This document shows positions 44,082 through 52,779 of a stretch of 57,744 nucleotides of DNA, in pieces. How positions within the stretch are numbered: position 1 is the first letter of the stretch; each line of letters starts with the position of its first letter. A program made the position numbers and the translations under genes. The notes beneath the pieces are model-generated. The model was given only the letters and a program-made list of their open reading frames with translations. It had not been told where the DNA came from and searched no databases. Location of the stretch: contig JAISUG010000094.1 in the NCBI GenBank assembly GCA_031272185.1, positions 1-57,744 of the forward strand. Direction: 5' to 3'. The stretch comes from Lachnospiraceae bacterium (GTDB lineage: Bacteria > Bacillota > Clostridia > Lachnospirales > Lachnospiraceae).

Positions 44082-44219
44082 CACCAAACCATTATTCCAA
44101 GCATAAGCAACACTGCAAACGGATGGCGGCACAGAATCGGTGCACAGCCAAAGACCAGCCGCCGCGCCGTTGAACACTGAATCGGCGCACAGCCATAGAC
44201 CCAGGGAGACGGTATTGAC
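44082..44219. repeat. Imperfect direct repeat before the membrane-protein gene
   Basis: GAATCGGTGCACAGCCAAAG and GAATCGGCGCACAGCCATAG occur about 55 bp apart in the 138-base spacer. No promoter is evident; the membrane-protein gene probably belongs to the importer transcript. Confidence 0.6.
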
Positions 44220-44834
44220 ATGGCTTTCACGTACCACAGCAGGGCATACCACAAATATTTCGAGGATTACGCTGAGCGGGCGGTCACGGCGCCGGATGGC
44301 AAGGTCATGATCGAACGGGTCTACGTGGGCAACTACTACCGGCAGTCCCTCACCGCCCCCCAGCGCATCCGCAGGAAGATCATGTATGCGGTCCTGTACG
44401 CATTGGCCGCTTTTGGCATGTTCTTTGCCGGTACCCGGGACAATGCCGTCAATGCCATGCCCGTGGGCGGCGTGCCCTCAGTTTTGTCGCTCCTTGCGGT
44501 CATATGGCTGGCGGTACCGATGTTCTATGCCCTCACCGCCCCCACGGAGATGACCGTGCGCATACGGCGCCTCTCCGGTGAGCAGCTCATGCGCCGCAGC
44601 CTCGCCACATGCTGCGTGATGGGCGCCGCAGCCATGGCCGTCGCCTCGGGGATATGGTGGATCCCGGGTACGCCCGCAACACCTTTGCTGTTATGCTCGG
44701 CGCTTTACCTGGTGTCAGGTTTGGCGGCATTTTGCATCTGGAAACTGGAAAAGTCATGCCCCTACGAGACACTGCCGCCCCGCCACGAAAGGGCCGAGTT
44801 CGCCACAGTGATAAAATATGAGGGGAACTTTTAA
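44220..44834 (+). CDS. Small membrane protein of unknown function
   Basis: A 204-residue protein I do not recognise. The hydrophilic, Tyr/Arg-rich N-terminal 50 residues (HSRAYHKYFEDYAERAV, VYVGNYYRQSL) are followed by four hydrophobic segments near residues 54-71, 84-107, 128-147 and 152-175. A short cytosolic tail has CPYETLPPRHER. AGGGAGACGG precedes the start. Being last in the importer operon, it may be an accessory transport or sensory subunit. It has no motif for catalysis. Confidence 0.7.
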   Translation: MAFTYHSRAYHKYFEDYAERAVTAPDGKVMIERVYVGNYYRQSLTAPQRIRRKIMYAVLYALAAFGMFFAGTRDNAVNAMPVGGVPSVLSLLAVIWLAVPMFYALTAPTEMTVRIRRLSGEQLMRRSLATCCVMGAAAMAVASGIWWIPGTPATPLLLCSALYLVSGLAAFCIWKLEKSCPYETLPPRHERAEFATVIKYEGNF

Positions 44835-44844
44835 GATTGGTTAA

Positions 44845-44934
44845 GGGGTCCGCGGGCAAACATCTACGCATTGCCGTGATTTAGCCGCGTAAGACCTGCG
44901 GGCTGGCGTGCCCTTACGCCAGACTGCGGACCCC
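44845..44934. other. Nested inverted-repeat element between convergent genes
   Basis: Outer arms GGGGTCCGC and GCGGACCCC enclose about 70 bases. Inside, CTGGCGT and ACGCCAG form a hairpin with a six-base loop, and GCGTAAG/CTTACGC forms an alternative. It covers the end of the pseudo-aldolase gene. It may act as a structured bidirectional terminator, though no T-run is present. Confidence 0.45.
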
Positions 44935-45714
44935 GCAGATCAGGATATATGCCTTGAGCCTTTCGGCATACCCACGCGCTGCAACCGAGATAGGATCCGG
45001 TGCGCCATCCCAGGCAACCACGGCCTGCATGGCAGCTTTTCGCAGATCTTTTGCGATATCCACTTTATTGATGCCGCTCCGGCAGGCTTCCCGCAGCTGT
45101 TCGTCGTCCGCACCCAGGCTCCCATGGAGCGTCAGGGGGCAAGGGCCCAGCGCGCGCCTGATCTTCGCCAGATGCGCCAAGTCCAGATACATGCCGCCAT
45201 TTTCGCCGGTGGCCGAGAAAGAGACCGCCACGCAGTCCACCCCCGTTTCGGACACGAAGCGCACCGCGTCCTGGGGATCGGTATACCCAAGGCCCGGCGC
45301 GCAGGGGACCATGCCCTCACTTGAAATCCCTGCGGCGTGGGCGAGTTCGGACATCTTCCGCGTCAACTCGACCGCTTCGCTATATATAGGCATGTTGCGC
45401 AACGCCAGCGACGTGGCCCCGGCCCGCACGCTCCGCACGGCGCCGGCGAAACTGCCGCCGATGTCCATGTTTATGGCCACGGGCACCGCCGCATGTTCGC
45501 CCCGGGAACGCATCCAGTGCGCCAGTTCCACAGGCCGCGACACAGACGTCTTCCCGTCGTGCTCGAAATGCACGTCCAGGATGATCGGCGCGCCCATCTC
45601 CTCGGCCGCCGATACCGCCGCATCCACTTCCACCGATGTAGACACGCTGGGGGCTGCCACCGCATAACCACCCGCCAGGGCCCCCTGCAATATATCCTTG
45701 AGTGTAACAAGCAT
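44914..45714 (-). CDS. Class II aldolase paralogue with degenerate metal site
   Basis: A 266-residue paralogue of the aldolase at 32.3 kb, same start (MLVTLKDILQGALAGGYAVA) and overall fold. The metal site is lost: the DHG motif reads INMDIGGS (Asp kept, His replaced), EAELGHVG reads EGMVPCAPG, and GTAHG reads SATGENGG. Only the last His (LHGSLG) and phosphate-binding GINKVDIAKDL are conserved. The reading frame is intact over the full length and the gene has its own promoter with the shared motif, arguing against simple decay. It may bind a sugar phosphate without cleaving it, or catalyse a metal-free reaction. Confidence 0.85.
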   Translation of the reverse strand: MLVTLKDILQGALAGGYAVAAPSVSTSVEVDAAVSAAEEMGAPIILDVHFEHDGKTSVSRPVELAHWMRSRGEHAAVPVAINMDIGGSFAGAVRSVRAGATSLALRNMPIYSEAVELTRKMSELAHAAGISSEGMVPCAPGLGYTDPQDAVRFVSETGVDCVAVSFSATGENGGMYLDLAHLAKIRRALGPCPLTLHGSLGADDEQLREACRSGINKVDIAKDLRKAAMQAVVAWDGAPDPISVAARGYAERLKAYILICGVRSLA

Positions 45715-45734
45715 AGCGTCACCCTCCTGTGCCC

Positions 45735-45763
45735 ATTATGGGGCATATTGCCTATAAAATCAA
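45735..45763 (-). promoter_or_regulatory. Promoter of the aldolase-paralogue gene
   Basis: TTGATT, 17 bases, CATAAT on the minus strand. The start near 45728 leaves a very short leader holding an AGGAGGG site. Confidence 0.65.
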
Positions 45764-45783
45764 TACGTTGCGGAAACTCATCG

Positions 45784-45799
45784 CCTAAAGCGTGGAGAC
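45784..45799 (+). promoter_or_regulatory. Shared regulatory motif at the aldolase-paralogue promoter
   Basis: CCTAAAGCGTGGAGAC: the promoter-facing half is conserved, the distal half is not. It is centred about 63 bp upstream of the predicted start and only two bases from a dispersed palindromic repeat. Confidence 0.5.
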
Positions 45800-45800
45800 A

Positions 45801-45858
45801 GCGTCAAAGTCACTCCCCGTCCAGCCGATGAGCCGCCGGGGCAGGCCCGGTCCGCCCT
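45801..45858. repeat. Dispersed palindromic intergenic repeat, copy D
   Basis: Contains AAGTCACTCCCC, then GTCCAGCCGATGAGCCGCCG, GGGGCAGGCCCGG and TCCGCC. It lies between the divergent aldolase paralogue and ABC exporter genes. Confidence 0.7.
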
Positions 45859-45895
45859 GTAACGATATAGCTGTTGGAACGGAGGTCTGCGAAGT

Positions 45896-47863
45896 ATGTT
45901 TCGCCTATTTTTCAAATACCTGGAAGGCTACCGCAAATACGCCATCCGCCCACCCATCCTCATGGTGCTGGAGTGCTGCATCGAGCTGGCTCTCCCCCTT
46001 TTGATGGCGGAGATACTGGACCGAGCCATCCCGGCGGGGGACGTCCCATATATCTGCCGCCTGGGCGCCCTCATGGTGCTCATCGCCCTTTGCTGCCTCA
46101 CCTGCGGCATATTCTCCGTGCGCTGGTCGTGCATAGCCAGCCAGGGCTTCGGCGCCAATCTGCGCGAGGCGCTCTTTTCACACGCCCTGTCCTTTTCTTT
46201 CGGCGACGTGGACCGCTTTTCTTCTGCCAGCCTGGTAACGCGCATGACCAACGACGTGAACGCCCTGATGATGATGCTTTCCATGAGCATACGCATGGTG
46301 ATCCGCACCCCCATCACCATCGTCACTTCCCTGAGCATGTGCGTGGTGCTCAATGCCCGCCTGGCCCTGGTGCCCACCACCGTGATGGTCCTGCTGGCCG
46401 GTACCATTGCCCTCCTCATGACAGTCTGCACGCGCCTCTTTAGCGTGCTCCAGACCAAGATCGACGCACTGAACCGCCGGGTGGAGGAAAACCTCGTGGG
46501 TGTCCGCGTGGTCAAGTCATTCGTGCAGGAGGAGCGCGAAATCGAGAAATTCGGCGTCACCAATGCCAACCTCTGCGACACCTCCCTTGCGGTGGGGCTG
46601 CGCACCATCGCCTTCACGCCCCTCATCACCATCGCCCTTTCGGTCACCACCGCAGCCATCCTCTCCTTCGGCGGCAGGCAGGTCATGGACGGCTCATTCC
46701 TGGTGGGCGACCTCACCGCATTCATCACATACATCACCCGCATACTGTACAGCGTGATGGCCATGGGCATGGCATTGCTCCAGATGTCCAGGGCGCAAGC
46801 CTGCGCCAAGCGTGTCTGGGAGGTGCTCCGGGCCGAACCTTCCATCCGCGACACCGTCAATCCCACACAGTCTGGACGACCGCAACAGACACTCCCCGCC
46901 GATGATACCCCCGGCAGCACCCAGGCACAGCCGCACCAGCCGCACGGATCCACCATCCGCGACACCGTCAATCCCACACAGTCTGGACGACCGCAAGAGA
47001 CACTCCCCGCCGACGATACCCCCGGCAGCATCCAGGCACAGCCGCACCAGCCGCTCGGATCCATCTCCCACAGCGGATCCTCCGGCCTGGACGCATCTGC
47101 ATCCACCCGCCTCCCCGTACCCCGGGGCGCCGTGGAGTACCGGGATGTCACTTTCCGGTACGGTGAAAAGGCGGGCGACGTGCTTTCGGATATCACTTTC
47201 ACCGTGAAACCGGGGGAAACAGTGGGTATCCTGGGCGGGACAGGCGCCGGCAAATCCACGCTGCTGTACATGCTGCCCCGTTTCTACGACGTGACAGGCG
47301 GCCGGGTGCTCCTGGACGGCATGGACGTGCGCGACTACCCGCAGGAAGAGCTGCGCCGCCGTATAGGCGTGGTGCTGCAAAAGAACGTCCTCTTTCGGGG
47401 GACCGTGCGGGAAAACCTGCGCTGGGGCAAAGAAGACGCCACCGAAGACGAGATGTGGGATGCACTGGAACTGGCCGGGGCCGCAGATTTCATACGTCTG
47501 AAAGAAGAAGGGCTGGACGCCCCGGTGGACCAAGGCGGTGTCAATTTTTCCGGCGGCCAGAAACAGCGCCTGTGCATCGCCAGGGCGGTGCTCATGTCTC
47601 CGGCGGTGCTGATCCTTGATGACGCCACTTCCGCCGTGGACAGCGCCACCGAAGCCCACATCCGGGAAGGGTTCAGGAGGGCCCTCCCCGACGCCACCAT
47701 ACTCCTGGTGGGGCAGAAAGTGGCGTCAGTATATTCCGCAGACTGGATCTTGGTGATCGACGACGGCCGTGTGGCCGGCAAAGGCCGGCACGAGGAGCTG
47801 CTTCTGACCTGCCCTGTTTACAGGGAGATCGTCGCATCACAGCAAAAGGGGGTGGCTAGCTGA
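45896..47863 (+). CDS. ABC exporter half-transporter with degenerate ATP site
   Basis: A 655-residue membrane/ATPase fusion: six transmembrane segments in residues 1-310, then the ATPase domain from about residue 415. Walker A is LGGTGAGKSTLLY, the signature FSGGQKQRLCIARA. Walker B ends ILDDATSAVD (Asp for the catalytic Glu), and the H-loop reads VGQKVAS (Gln for His). Such changes mark the non-hydrolysing half of heterodimeric exporters. Two exact-length 37-residue repeats separate the two domains. It overlaps the next gene by one base. Substrate unknown; a drug or metabolite exporter. Confidence 0.93.
   Translation: MFRLFFKYLEGYRKYAIRPPILMVLECCIELALPLLMAEILDRAIPAGDVPYICRLGALMVLIALCCLTCGIFSVRWSCIASQGFGANLREALFSHALSFSFGDVDRFSSASLVTRMTNDVNALMMMLSMSIRMVIRTPITIVTSLSMCVVLNARLALVPTTVMVLLAGTIALLMTVCTRLFSVLQTKIDALNRRVEENLVGVRVVKSFVQEEREIEKFGVTNANLCDTSLAVGLRTIAFTPLITIALSVTTAAILSFGGRQVMDGSFLVGDLTAFITYITRILYSVMAMGMALLQMSRAQACAKRVWEVLRAEPSIRDTVNPTQSGRPQQTLPADDTPGSTQAQPHQPHGSTIRDTVNPTQSGRPQETLPADDTPGSIQAQPHQPLGSISHSGSSGLDASASTRLPVPRGAVEYRDVTFRYGEKAGDVLSDITFTVKPGETVGILGGTGAGKSTLLYMLPRFYDVTGGRVLLDGMDVRDYPQEELRRRIGVVLQKNVLFRGTVRENLRWGKEDATEDEMWDALELAGAADFIRLKEEGLDAPVDQGGVNFSGGQKQRLCIARAVLMSPAVLILDDATSAVDSATEAHIREGFRRALPDATILLVGQKVASVYSADWILVIDDGRVAGKGRHEELLLTCPVYREIVASQQKGVAS
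46841..47062 (+). repeat. Two 111-bp in-frame tandem repeats in the exporter linker
   Basis: Two 37-codon units starting IRDTVNPTQSGRPQ and continuing TLPADDTPGS, QAQPHQP. They differ at only a few positions. They encode a flexible Gln/Pro-rich linker between the membrane and ATPase domains. Confidence 0.92.
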
Positions 47864-49887
47864 TGGCACCTAGACTGAGTATGGGCCCCGCGCGCCGGGG
47901 GATCACGGTATTGGAACAAAAACCCATGGACACCAAGAAGACGGCGCTGCGCCTGCTGGGTTACTGGGCGCGCAACCCCCTCGTAGTCGTTCTAGTCTTT
48001 TTATGCCTTTTGCTGTCGGTGGGCGCGGATCTTGGCGCCACCTACTACATGCGCAGCATCATCAACCGCTTCATCTATTTCGGCGCCACGGACATCCCGG
48101 GACTTATGAGAAGCACGGTTTTGCTGATTTCCATCAACCTGTGCGGGGCATTGTTCACCTATTCCCAATCAGCTATCACGGTGAGCCTGGCCCAGAGGGG
48201 GATGAAACGGCTGCGCCAGGACATGTTCGACCACCTGCAGACACTGCCACTGCGCTATTTCGACGGCAACTCCCACGGCGAGCTCATGAGCCGGTTCACC
48301 AATGATGCCGACAATGTGCAGCTGTGCATGGAGCAAAGCGTGGTGGCGCTGTGTTCCAGCGTGCTCACATTCGCCGGGCTGGTCACGATGCTGCTGTATC
48401 TGAACCGGATACTGTTTTTGTCCACCGCCCTCATAGTGGGGTTGGACCTGCTGTGCTTCAAAGTGATGGCCAAAAAGAGCGGCGAGTATTACCGCCACCA
48501 GCAAAAGGCCCTTGGGGAGGTCAACGGCGAGATCCAGGAGATGATGGAAGGCCTGCGCGTGGTCAAGGCATTCTCCCACGAGGCCCAGGCCGAAAAGGTT
48601 TTCAGGGAAAAGGATGCGATCCTGCGGGAAGCCGCCATAAACGCCAGCTTCTACTCGGGTGTGGTCATGCCCCTTACAAACAACCTGATGAACGTGGGCT
48701 TTGCGCTCACGGCAGGGCTTGGGGGGCTTCTGTCCCTCCTGCGGGGCTTCGACTTGGGCGGGTTGTTCGTGTACCTGCAGCTCTGCCGCAAAGTGGGCCA
48801 GCCCATCGAGCAGGTCTCCCACCAGATGACCAGCATACTCTCCGCATTGGCAGGCGCGGAGCGCATCTTCCGCCTCATAGACACCGAGCCCGAGGACGAG
48901 GGCGGCGCCGTGGCGCTGATCTCCGACCTTCAGGAACGCAGGCGCGCCGTAGAGTCTTCGGTATGCCTCACGCCGGATGCCGCCCTCCCCTCCTGGCTTT
49001 GGCGCATACCCAAAAACGGGCGTCTCACCGTGGCCCCCACCGGCAACGCCGATTTCCCATGGGGCTGGCATTATGCCATGGGCGACGACAAGCCCAGGAC
49101 CCACCCCATCAGGGGGCGGCTGTATGAAAGCGAGGATTGCTGGTACCAGGAAGTTCGCGGCGCCGTGCGCTTCCAAAACGTGCGTTTCTCATACGTGGAA
49201 GGCAAAGAGGTCCTCAAAGGGATCACCGTCTATGCCAACCCCGGCCAGAAGATAGCTTTCGTCGGCTCCACCGGCGCCGGCAAAACCACCATCGCCAACC
49301 TGATCAGCCGGTTCTATGAGATAGCCCAGGGACACATCACCTACGACGGGATGCCGCTCAATGCACTGCGCAAGGACGATTTGCGGCGTTCCCTGAGCAT
49401 CGTGCTCCAGGACACCCATCTCTTTTCAGGCACCATATATGACAACATACGCTATGGCCGCCCCGACGCCACCGACGAAGAATGCAAAAGCGCGGCAAAA
49501 CTGGCCGAAGCGGACGGTTTCATCAGGCGCCTACCCGGGGGCTACGATGCATTGCTGGAAGGGGACGGCGAGACCATCTCCCAGGGTCAACGGCAGCTCC
49601 TGGCCATCGCCCGGGCCGCACTGGCCGCCTCCCCGGTACTCATCCTGGACGAGGCCACATCCAGCGTGGACACCCGCACTGAGGAGCTCATCGCCAAGGG
49701 CATGGATGCGCTTATGTCCGGGCGGACCGTGTTCGTCATCGCCCACCGCTTGAACACGGTGCGCAGCGCCAACTGCATCTGCGTCATAGAGGGTGGGGAG
49801 ATATTGGAAAAAGGCACACACGACGAGCTGGTTGCGCAAAAAGGCCGGTACTACGAACTCTACACCGGCCAGCGGGTGATGGACTGA
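47863..49887 (+). CDS. ABC exporter half-transporter, catalytic partner
   Basis: A 674-residue partner of the preceding protein. A longer N-terminus (MAPRLSMGPARRG) precedes six transmembrane segments. An insertion of about 90 residues (Trp-rich, ALPSWLWRIPKNG and FPWGWHYAMGDD) precedes the ATPase domain, a feature of one subunit in BmrCD-like exporters. Walker A is GSTGAGKTT, Walker B ILDEATSSVD with catalytic Glu, and H-loop IAHRLNT: a competent site. The signature reads ISQGQRQLLAIARA. Complementing the partner's defects, this gives one active and one degenerate composite site. The start has an AAAGGGGGTGG site and overlaps the upstream stop. Confidence 0.94.
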   Translation: MAPRLSMGPARRGITVLEQKPMDTKKTALRLLGYWARNPLVVVLVFLCLLLSVGADLGATYYMRSIINRFIYFGATDIPGLMRSTVLLISINLCGALFTYSQSAITVSLAQRGMKRLRQDMFDHLQTLPLRYFDGNSHGELMSRFTNDADNVQLCMEQSVVALCSSVLTFAGLVTMLLYLNRILFLSTALIVGLDLLCFKVMAKKSGEYYRHQQKALGEVNGEIQEMMEGLRVVKAFSHEAQAEKVFREKDAILREAAINASFYSGVVMPLTNNLMNVGFALTAGLGGLLSLLRGFDLGGLFVYLQLCRKVGQPIEQVSHQMTSILSALAGAERIFRLIDTEPEDEGGAVALISDLQERRRAVESSVCLTPDAALPSWLWRIPKNGRLTVAPTGNADFPWGWHYAMGDDKPRTHPIRGRLYESEDCWYQEVRGAVRFQNVRFSYVEGKEVLKGITVYANPGQKIAFVGSTGAGKTTIANLISRFYEIAQGHITYDGMPLNALRKDDLRRSLSIVLQDTHLFSGTIYDNIRYGRPDATDEECKSAAKLAEADGFIRRLPGGYDALLEGDGETISQGQRQLLAIARAALAASPVLILDEATSSVDTRTEELIAKGMDALMSGRTVFVIAHRLNTVRSANCICVIEGGEILEKGTHDELVAQKGRYYELYTGQRVMD

Positions 49888-49904
49888 CCAAGGCGTTGCA
49901 AACG

Positions 49905-49965
49905 AACCGCCACGACCGAAACAACCCACCACAACCAAACGAACCGCCATAACCGAAGCAACCCA
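49905..49965. repeat. 26-bp direct repeat, about 36 bp apart
   Basis: CGAACCGCCACGACCGAAAC followed by AACCCA recurs as CGAACCGCCATAACCGAAGC plus AACCCA. It lies in the exporter 3' UTR before the terminator. Confidence 0.7.
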
Positions 49966-49967
49966 CG

Positions 49968-49996
49968 AAAAAGCCCGGCTCACTTTGCCGGGCTTT
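49968..49996. terminator. Bidirectional terminator between exporter and PfkB genes
   Basis: AAAGCCCGGC, loop TCACTTT, GCCGGGCTTT. It serves the plus-strand exporter operon and, read on the minus strand (followed by TTTTT), the PfkB gene. Confidence 0.85.
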
Positions 49997-50068
49997 CGTA
50001 TCACCGCCACCTTTGACGGCAGCCTCGCATTGCCGATGTGGGGCAGCGGACTTGTCTGCCGTTGTGGT

Positions 50069-51034
50069 TCACAACATGGGCATGTTGGCGTAGTATGCCA
50101 CACGCTCGTCGATCCCTGTATAGTCGATTGCCCCCGTCTCCAAGAACCCCATGACCACCTCATGGGTGCCGATGCCCGCCCTGGCGCCGATGCGGGTGCT
50201 CTTGATCGCCGCTGCGGCCTGGGCATACCTGGCACAGGTGCGGTTGTCCATCCCCCGCAGCAACCCCGCGATGAAAGCGCCGTGGAATATGTCGCCGCAG
50301 CCTGCGGTGTCCACGGTTTCGAGGCCCAGGAATGCCGGCTGCTCGAAGAAACCGTCGCCATCCATCCCGACCAGCCCCCGTTCCCCCAGCGTCACCATGG
50401 ACAGCGCCCCCGGCGAACACATTGCCCGCATCTTTTCCAGGTTCGCCCTGTAGTCCCCCTCGCCCCGGAACAGATCGCCATAGCATTTCTCCGATGCGAT
50501 CATAAAATCCACATATGGCAGCAGTTCCCGGATGGCCGGGGTACCCATATCGGCATCCATCACCACCTTTATGCCCTTTTCATGGGCTGCTTTCGCTGCC
50601 TTGATCTGTGCGGGGTTGGCCCGGTGAACGTATACATACTTCGCCCCTTCCAGGTAAGAAGTGTCTACGTCGTCGGGCTCCAGGTCCCGCATGTCACTTG
50701 GCAAACCGAAGAAATTGCGGGAGCTGTCCTTTTTGACAGAGATGACCACAGTCAGGCGTGAAGACCCCACGGGCGACTCCACCATCTGGGATAAGTCCAC
50801 GCCGTGGCGCTTCAGGTCCCCCAGCACGTATTTGCCCACCGTCCCGCCGTAGACGCCCACCAAGCCGCATGAGTGCCCGCTCATGATCCGCACCGCCACC
50901 AACCCGTTGGGGACAGTCCCCCCATACTGCCAGCTGAGCGCATTGAGATTCCCGCGCTTGTTCGGTGCGGGCATCTCGTTGATGTTCAGGCTCAGATCCA
51001 TCACCGCGCCGCCGTAACCCACCACATCAGGCAT
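50069..51034 (-). CDS. PfkB-family carbohydrate kinase
   Basis: A 321-residue ribokinase-like kinase. The N-terminal sugar-binding GYGGAVMDL and GGTVPNGLVAV lead to the C-terminal anion-hole and catalytic motif DTAGCGDIFHGAF (Cys at the usual Ala; the catalytic Asp is present). The ATP-site segment VTLGERGLVG is typical. GGGGGTAGG precedes the start. Last gene of a loosely spaced minus-strand set with a zinc dehydrogenase and the third FGGY kinase. It may phosphorylate a ketose, ketose phosphate or 2-keto-sugar acid; the substrate is not determined. Confidence 0.9.
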   Translation of the reverse strand: MPDVVGYGGAVMDLSLNINEMPAPNKRGNLNALSWQYGGTVPNGLVAVRIMSGHSCGLVGVYGGTVGKYVLGDLKRHGVDLSQMVESPVGSSRLTVVISVKKDSSRNFFGLPSDMRDLEPDDVDTSYLEGAKYVYVHRANPAQIKAAKAAHEKGIKVVMDADMGTPAIRELLPYVDFMIASEKCYGDLFRGEGDYRANLEKMRAMCSPGALSMVTLGERGLVGMDGDGFFEQPAFLGLETVDTAGCGDIFHGAFIAGLLRGMDNRTCARYAQAAAAIKSTRIGARAGIGTHEVVMGFLETGAIDYTGIDERVAYYANMPML

Positions 51035-51380
51035 ATCCTACCCCCAGTCTTCCCATGGAAACCGCAATCCAACAATATTCGAAATTCAAGCCTGCCGCAA
51101 CCGCACATGGACGCAACCACCACTTACCAGCCAATGCGGGTACTGCCGTGCGGCACAAGGCATTAATACAGCAGCGGCACCCCCGTCCGAAAACAGTGGC
51201 GCCGCCGGTCAAATCCATCCTTACCATTCACACGTCATCGCTGCAGTCCATAGTCCACTCACGCATCATCGCAACCCGCCTTTTGCGGCGCACCATGGCA
51301 TATCGCAATCCGCCTTTTGCGTGGCAACATATGGTCAACGACATGCGTTGCCATCTTCCTTGCTTGTTCCCGCTTCGGCA
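51035..51380. other. 346-bp spacer between PfkB and dehydrogenase genes
   Basis: No gene, clear promoter or terminator. At 51260-51325 the sequence ATCGCAACCCGCCTTTTGCG recurs as ATCGCAATCCGCCTTTTGCG about 36 bp later, a further tandem duplication. Confidence 0.6.
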
Positions 51381-52439
51381 TCACACGCCCTGCAGGTCCA
51401 CGGAAATCCTGTAGGTATCCAGCTCGCAGGCATGCTCATAGGCTTTCTGGATGTCACGCAGCGGGTAGATCACGCCCTCCCAGGAGGAGCTGGCGTCGAC
51501 CAGCTTGTGGTTCAGCAGCTTGGCGGCCAACACGATGGACTCCACGGAACCGCCGATGGCGCCGATGATCTCCGTGCGGTCGTAGTGGACCCTGTTGGGG
51601 TCTACGGCCAGCTCGGGCTCCGGATGCCCCGCAGCGAACAGCAGGTATTTGCCGTCGTGCTTTTTGAGCATCTGGTATGCCTGATCATAGGCTTTGGTCA
51701 GGCCCACGGCCGGGACCACCGCATCTGCGCCCAGGCCGTCGGTGAGGCGTTTGACCTCCTCCACGGCATCGACTTCCCGAGAGTTGACGACTTCCGCCCA
51801 GCCCAGGGAACGGGCACGTTCCAGCTTTTTGTCGGTGAGTTCGGTTATGATGACCCTATAGCCCAATGCATGGTACACCTGGGCGTTCACCAAGCCCATG
51901 GTCCCTGCGCCCAGCACCACCACGGTGTCGCCGGGGCGGGCTTTCAGTTTCTCCCAGCCGCCGGTACCCGCCGAGAACGGCTCCAGGAATGCCGCAAACT
52001 GAGGCTCCAGGTCGGAGCTCATCTTGATCAGCTCGCTCTGTTTGAACACCTGGTAGTTGCTGAAGTTGCGAGCGCCCTTGAAGCCATTGACCATAGGCGC
52101 CCAATGGGAGCTGTAGCACTCCTGGGGACGGCCCATCCGGCACATGATGCACTCGCCGCAGCCGCCTCCGCAGGCCGCCACCCGGTCACCCTCTTTGAAA
52201 TATGTGACTTCCTCGCCCACAGCGATGACTTCGCCGGACCACTCATGTCCTGCGGCGATGGGGAAACCGCGGTTGCGGCGGGCGTCAAACACCTGATAGT
52301 CCGTGGTGCAGATGTTGCAGATCAGCATCTTGACCATCACGTCCTTGGGTCCCATCTCCCGCAGTGGCTCGGAGTGGACTTCCGCTACCTTCGGGGCCAT
52401 GATAGCGCCGAAATAATGTTCCTTTGGCAAATTACTCAT
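51381..52439 (-). CDS. Zinc-binding alcohol/polyol dehydrogenase
   Basis: A 352-residue medium-chain dehydrogenase. Catalytic zinc ligands lie in CNICTTDYQ and GHEWSG, and structural zinc Cys in ACGGGCGECIMCRMGRPQEC. The cofactor motif is VLGAGTMGLVNAQ, with an acidic residue (ITELTDK) favouring NAD+. The start at MSNLPKEHYFGAI has AGGAGG six bases upstream. It lies between the PfkB and FGGY kinase genes. It probably converts a polyol or sugar acid to the ketone used by the kinase. Confidence 0.92.
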   Translation of the reverse strand: MSNLPKEHYFGAIMAPKVAEVHSEPLREMGPKDVMVKMLICNICTTDYQVFDARRNRGFPIAAGHEWSGEVIAVGEEVTYFKEGDRVAACGGGCGECIMCRMGRPQECYSSHWAPMVNGFKGARNFSNYQVFKQSELIKMSSDLEPQFAAFLEPFSAGTGGWEKLKARPGDTVVVLGAGTMGLVNAQVYHALGYRVIITELTDKKLERARSLGWAEVVNSREVDAVEEVKRLTDGLGADAVVPAVGLTKAYDQAYQMLKKHDGKYLLFAAGHPEPELAVDPNRVHYDRTEIIGAIGGSVESIVLAAKLLNHKLVDASSSWEGVIYPLRDIQKAYEHACELDTYRISVDLQGV

Positions 52440-52486
52440 AACAATCCTCCTGTCTTTGTGTACGTATGCTTGCGATGCACACACGC

Positions 52487-52652
52487 TTCCCGGTGCCGCA
52501 CCCTGTCATTAGTGCCACACTTTTGCTTCCCCGTGCCACACCATACCCCAGTGCCGCACCTTCGCTTACCGGTGCCGCACCATACTCCGGTGCCGCGCCT
52601 TCGCTTACCGGTGCCGCACCCCGTCTTTGGTGCCGCACAACTCCCTGTTGCA
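52487..52652. repeat. GGTGCCGCACC tandem repeat array
   Basis: About eight copies of GTGCCGCACC/GTGCCACACC separated by short TTCGCTTACCG-like spacers, with 22- and 44-bp periodicity. It fills the 340-bp gap between FGGY kinase and dehydrogenase genes; the rest of the gap shows no gene. Confidence 0.85.
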
Positions 52653-52779
52653 AGGGATGGTGCGCCGCCGCACGCCAACCCGTCTTTATCGCCACCCCTT
52701 ATGGGGATAACAACCTGCGCCTGCCACATTTTGCCATACATTCGCCAATGGGGACGTCGCCCTAATGCGGCCTCACAAC

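Noticed and set aside
44845-44934. tRNA-like element
   Set aside because: The length and outer stem looked suggestive, but no anticodon arm, TTCRA loop or CCA-compatible acceptor pattern could be fitted.
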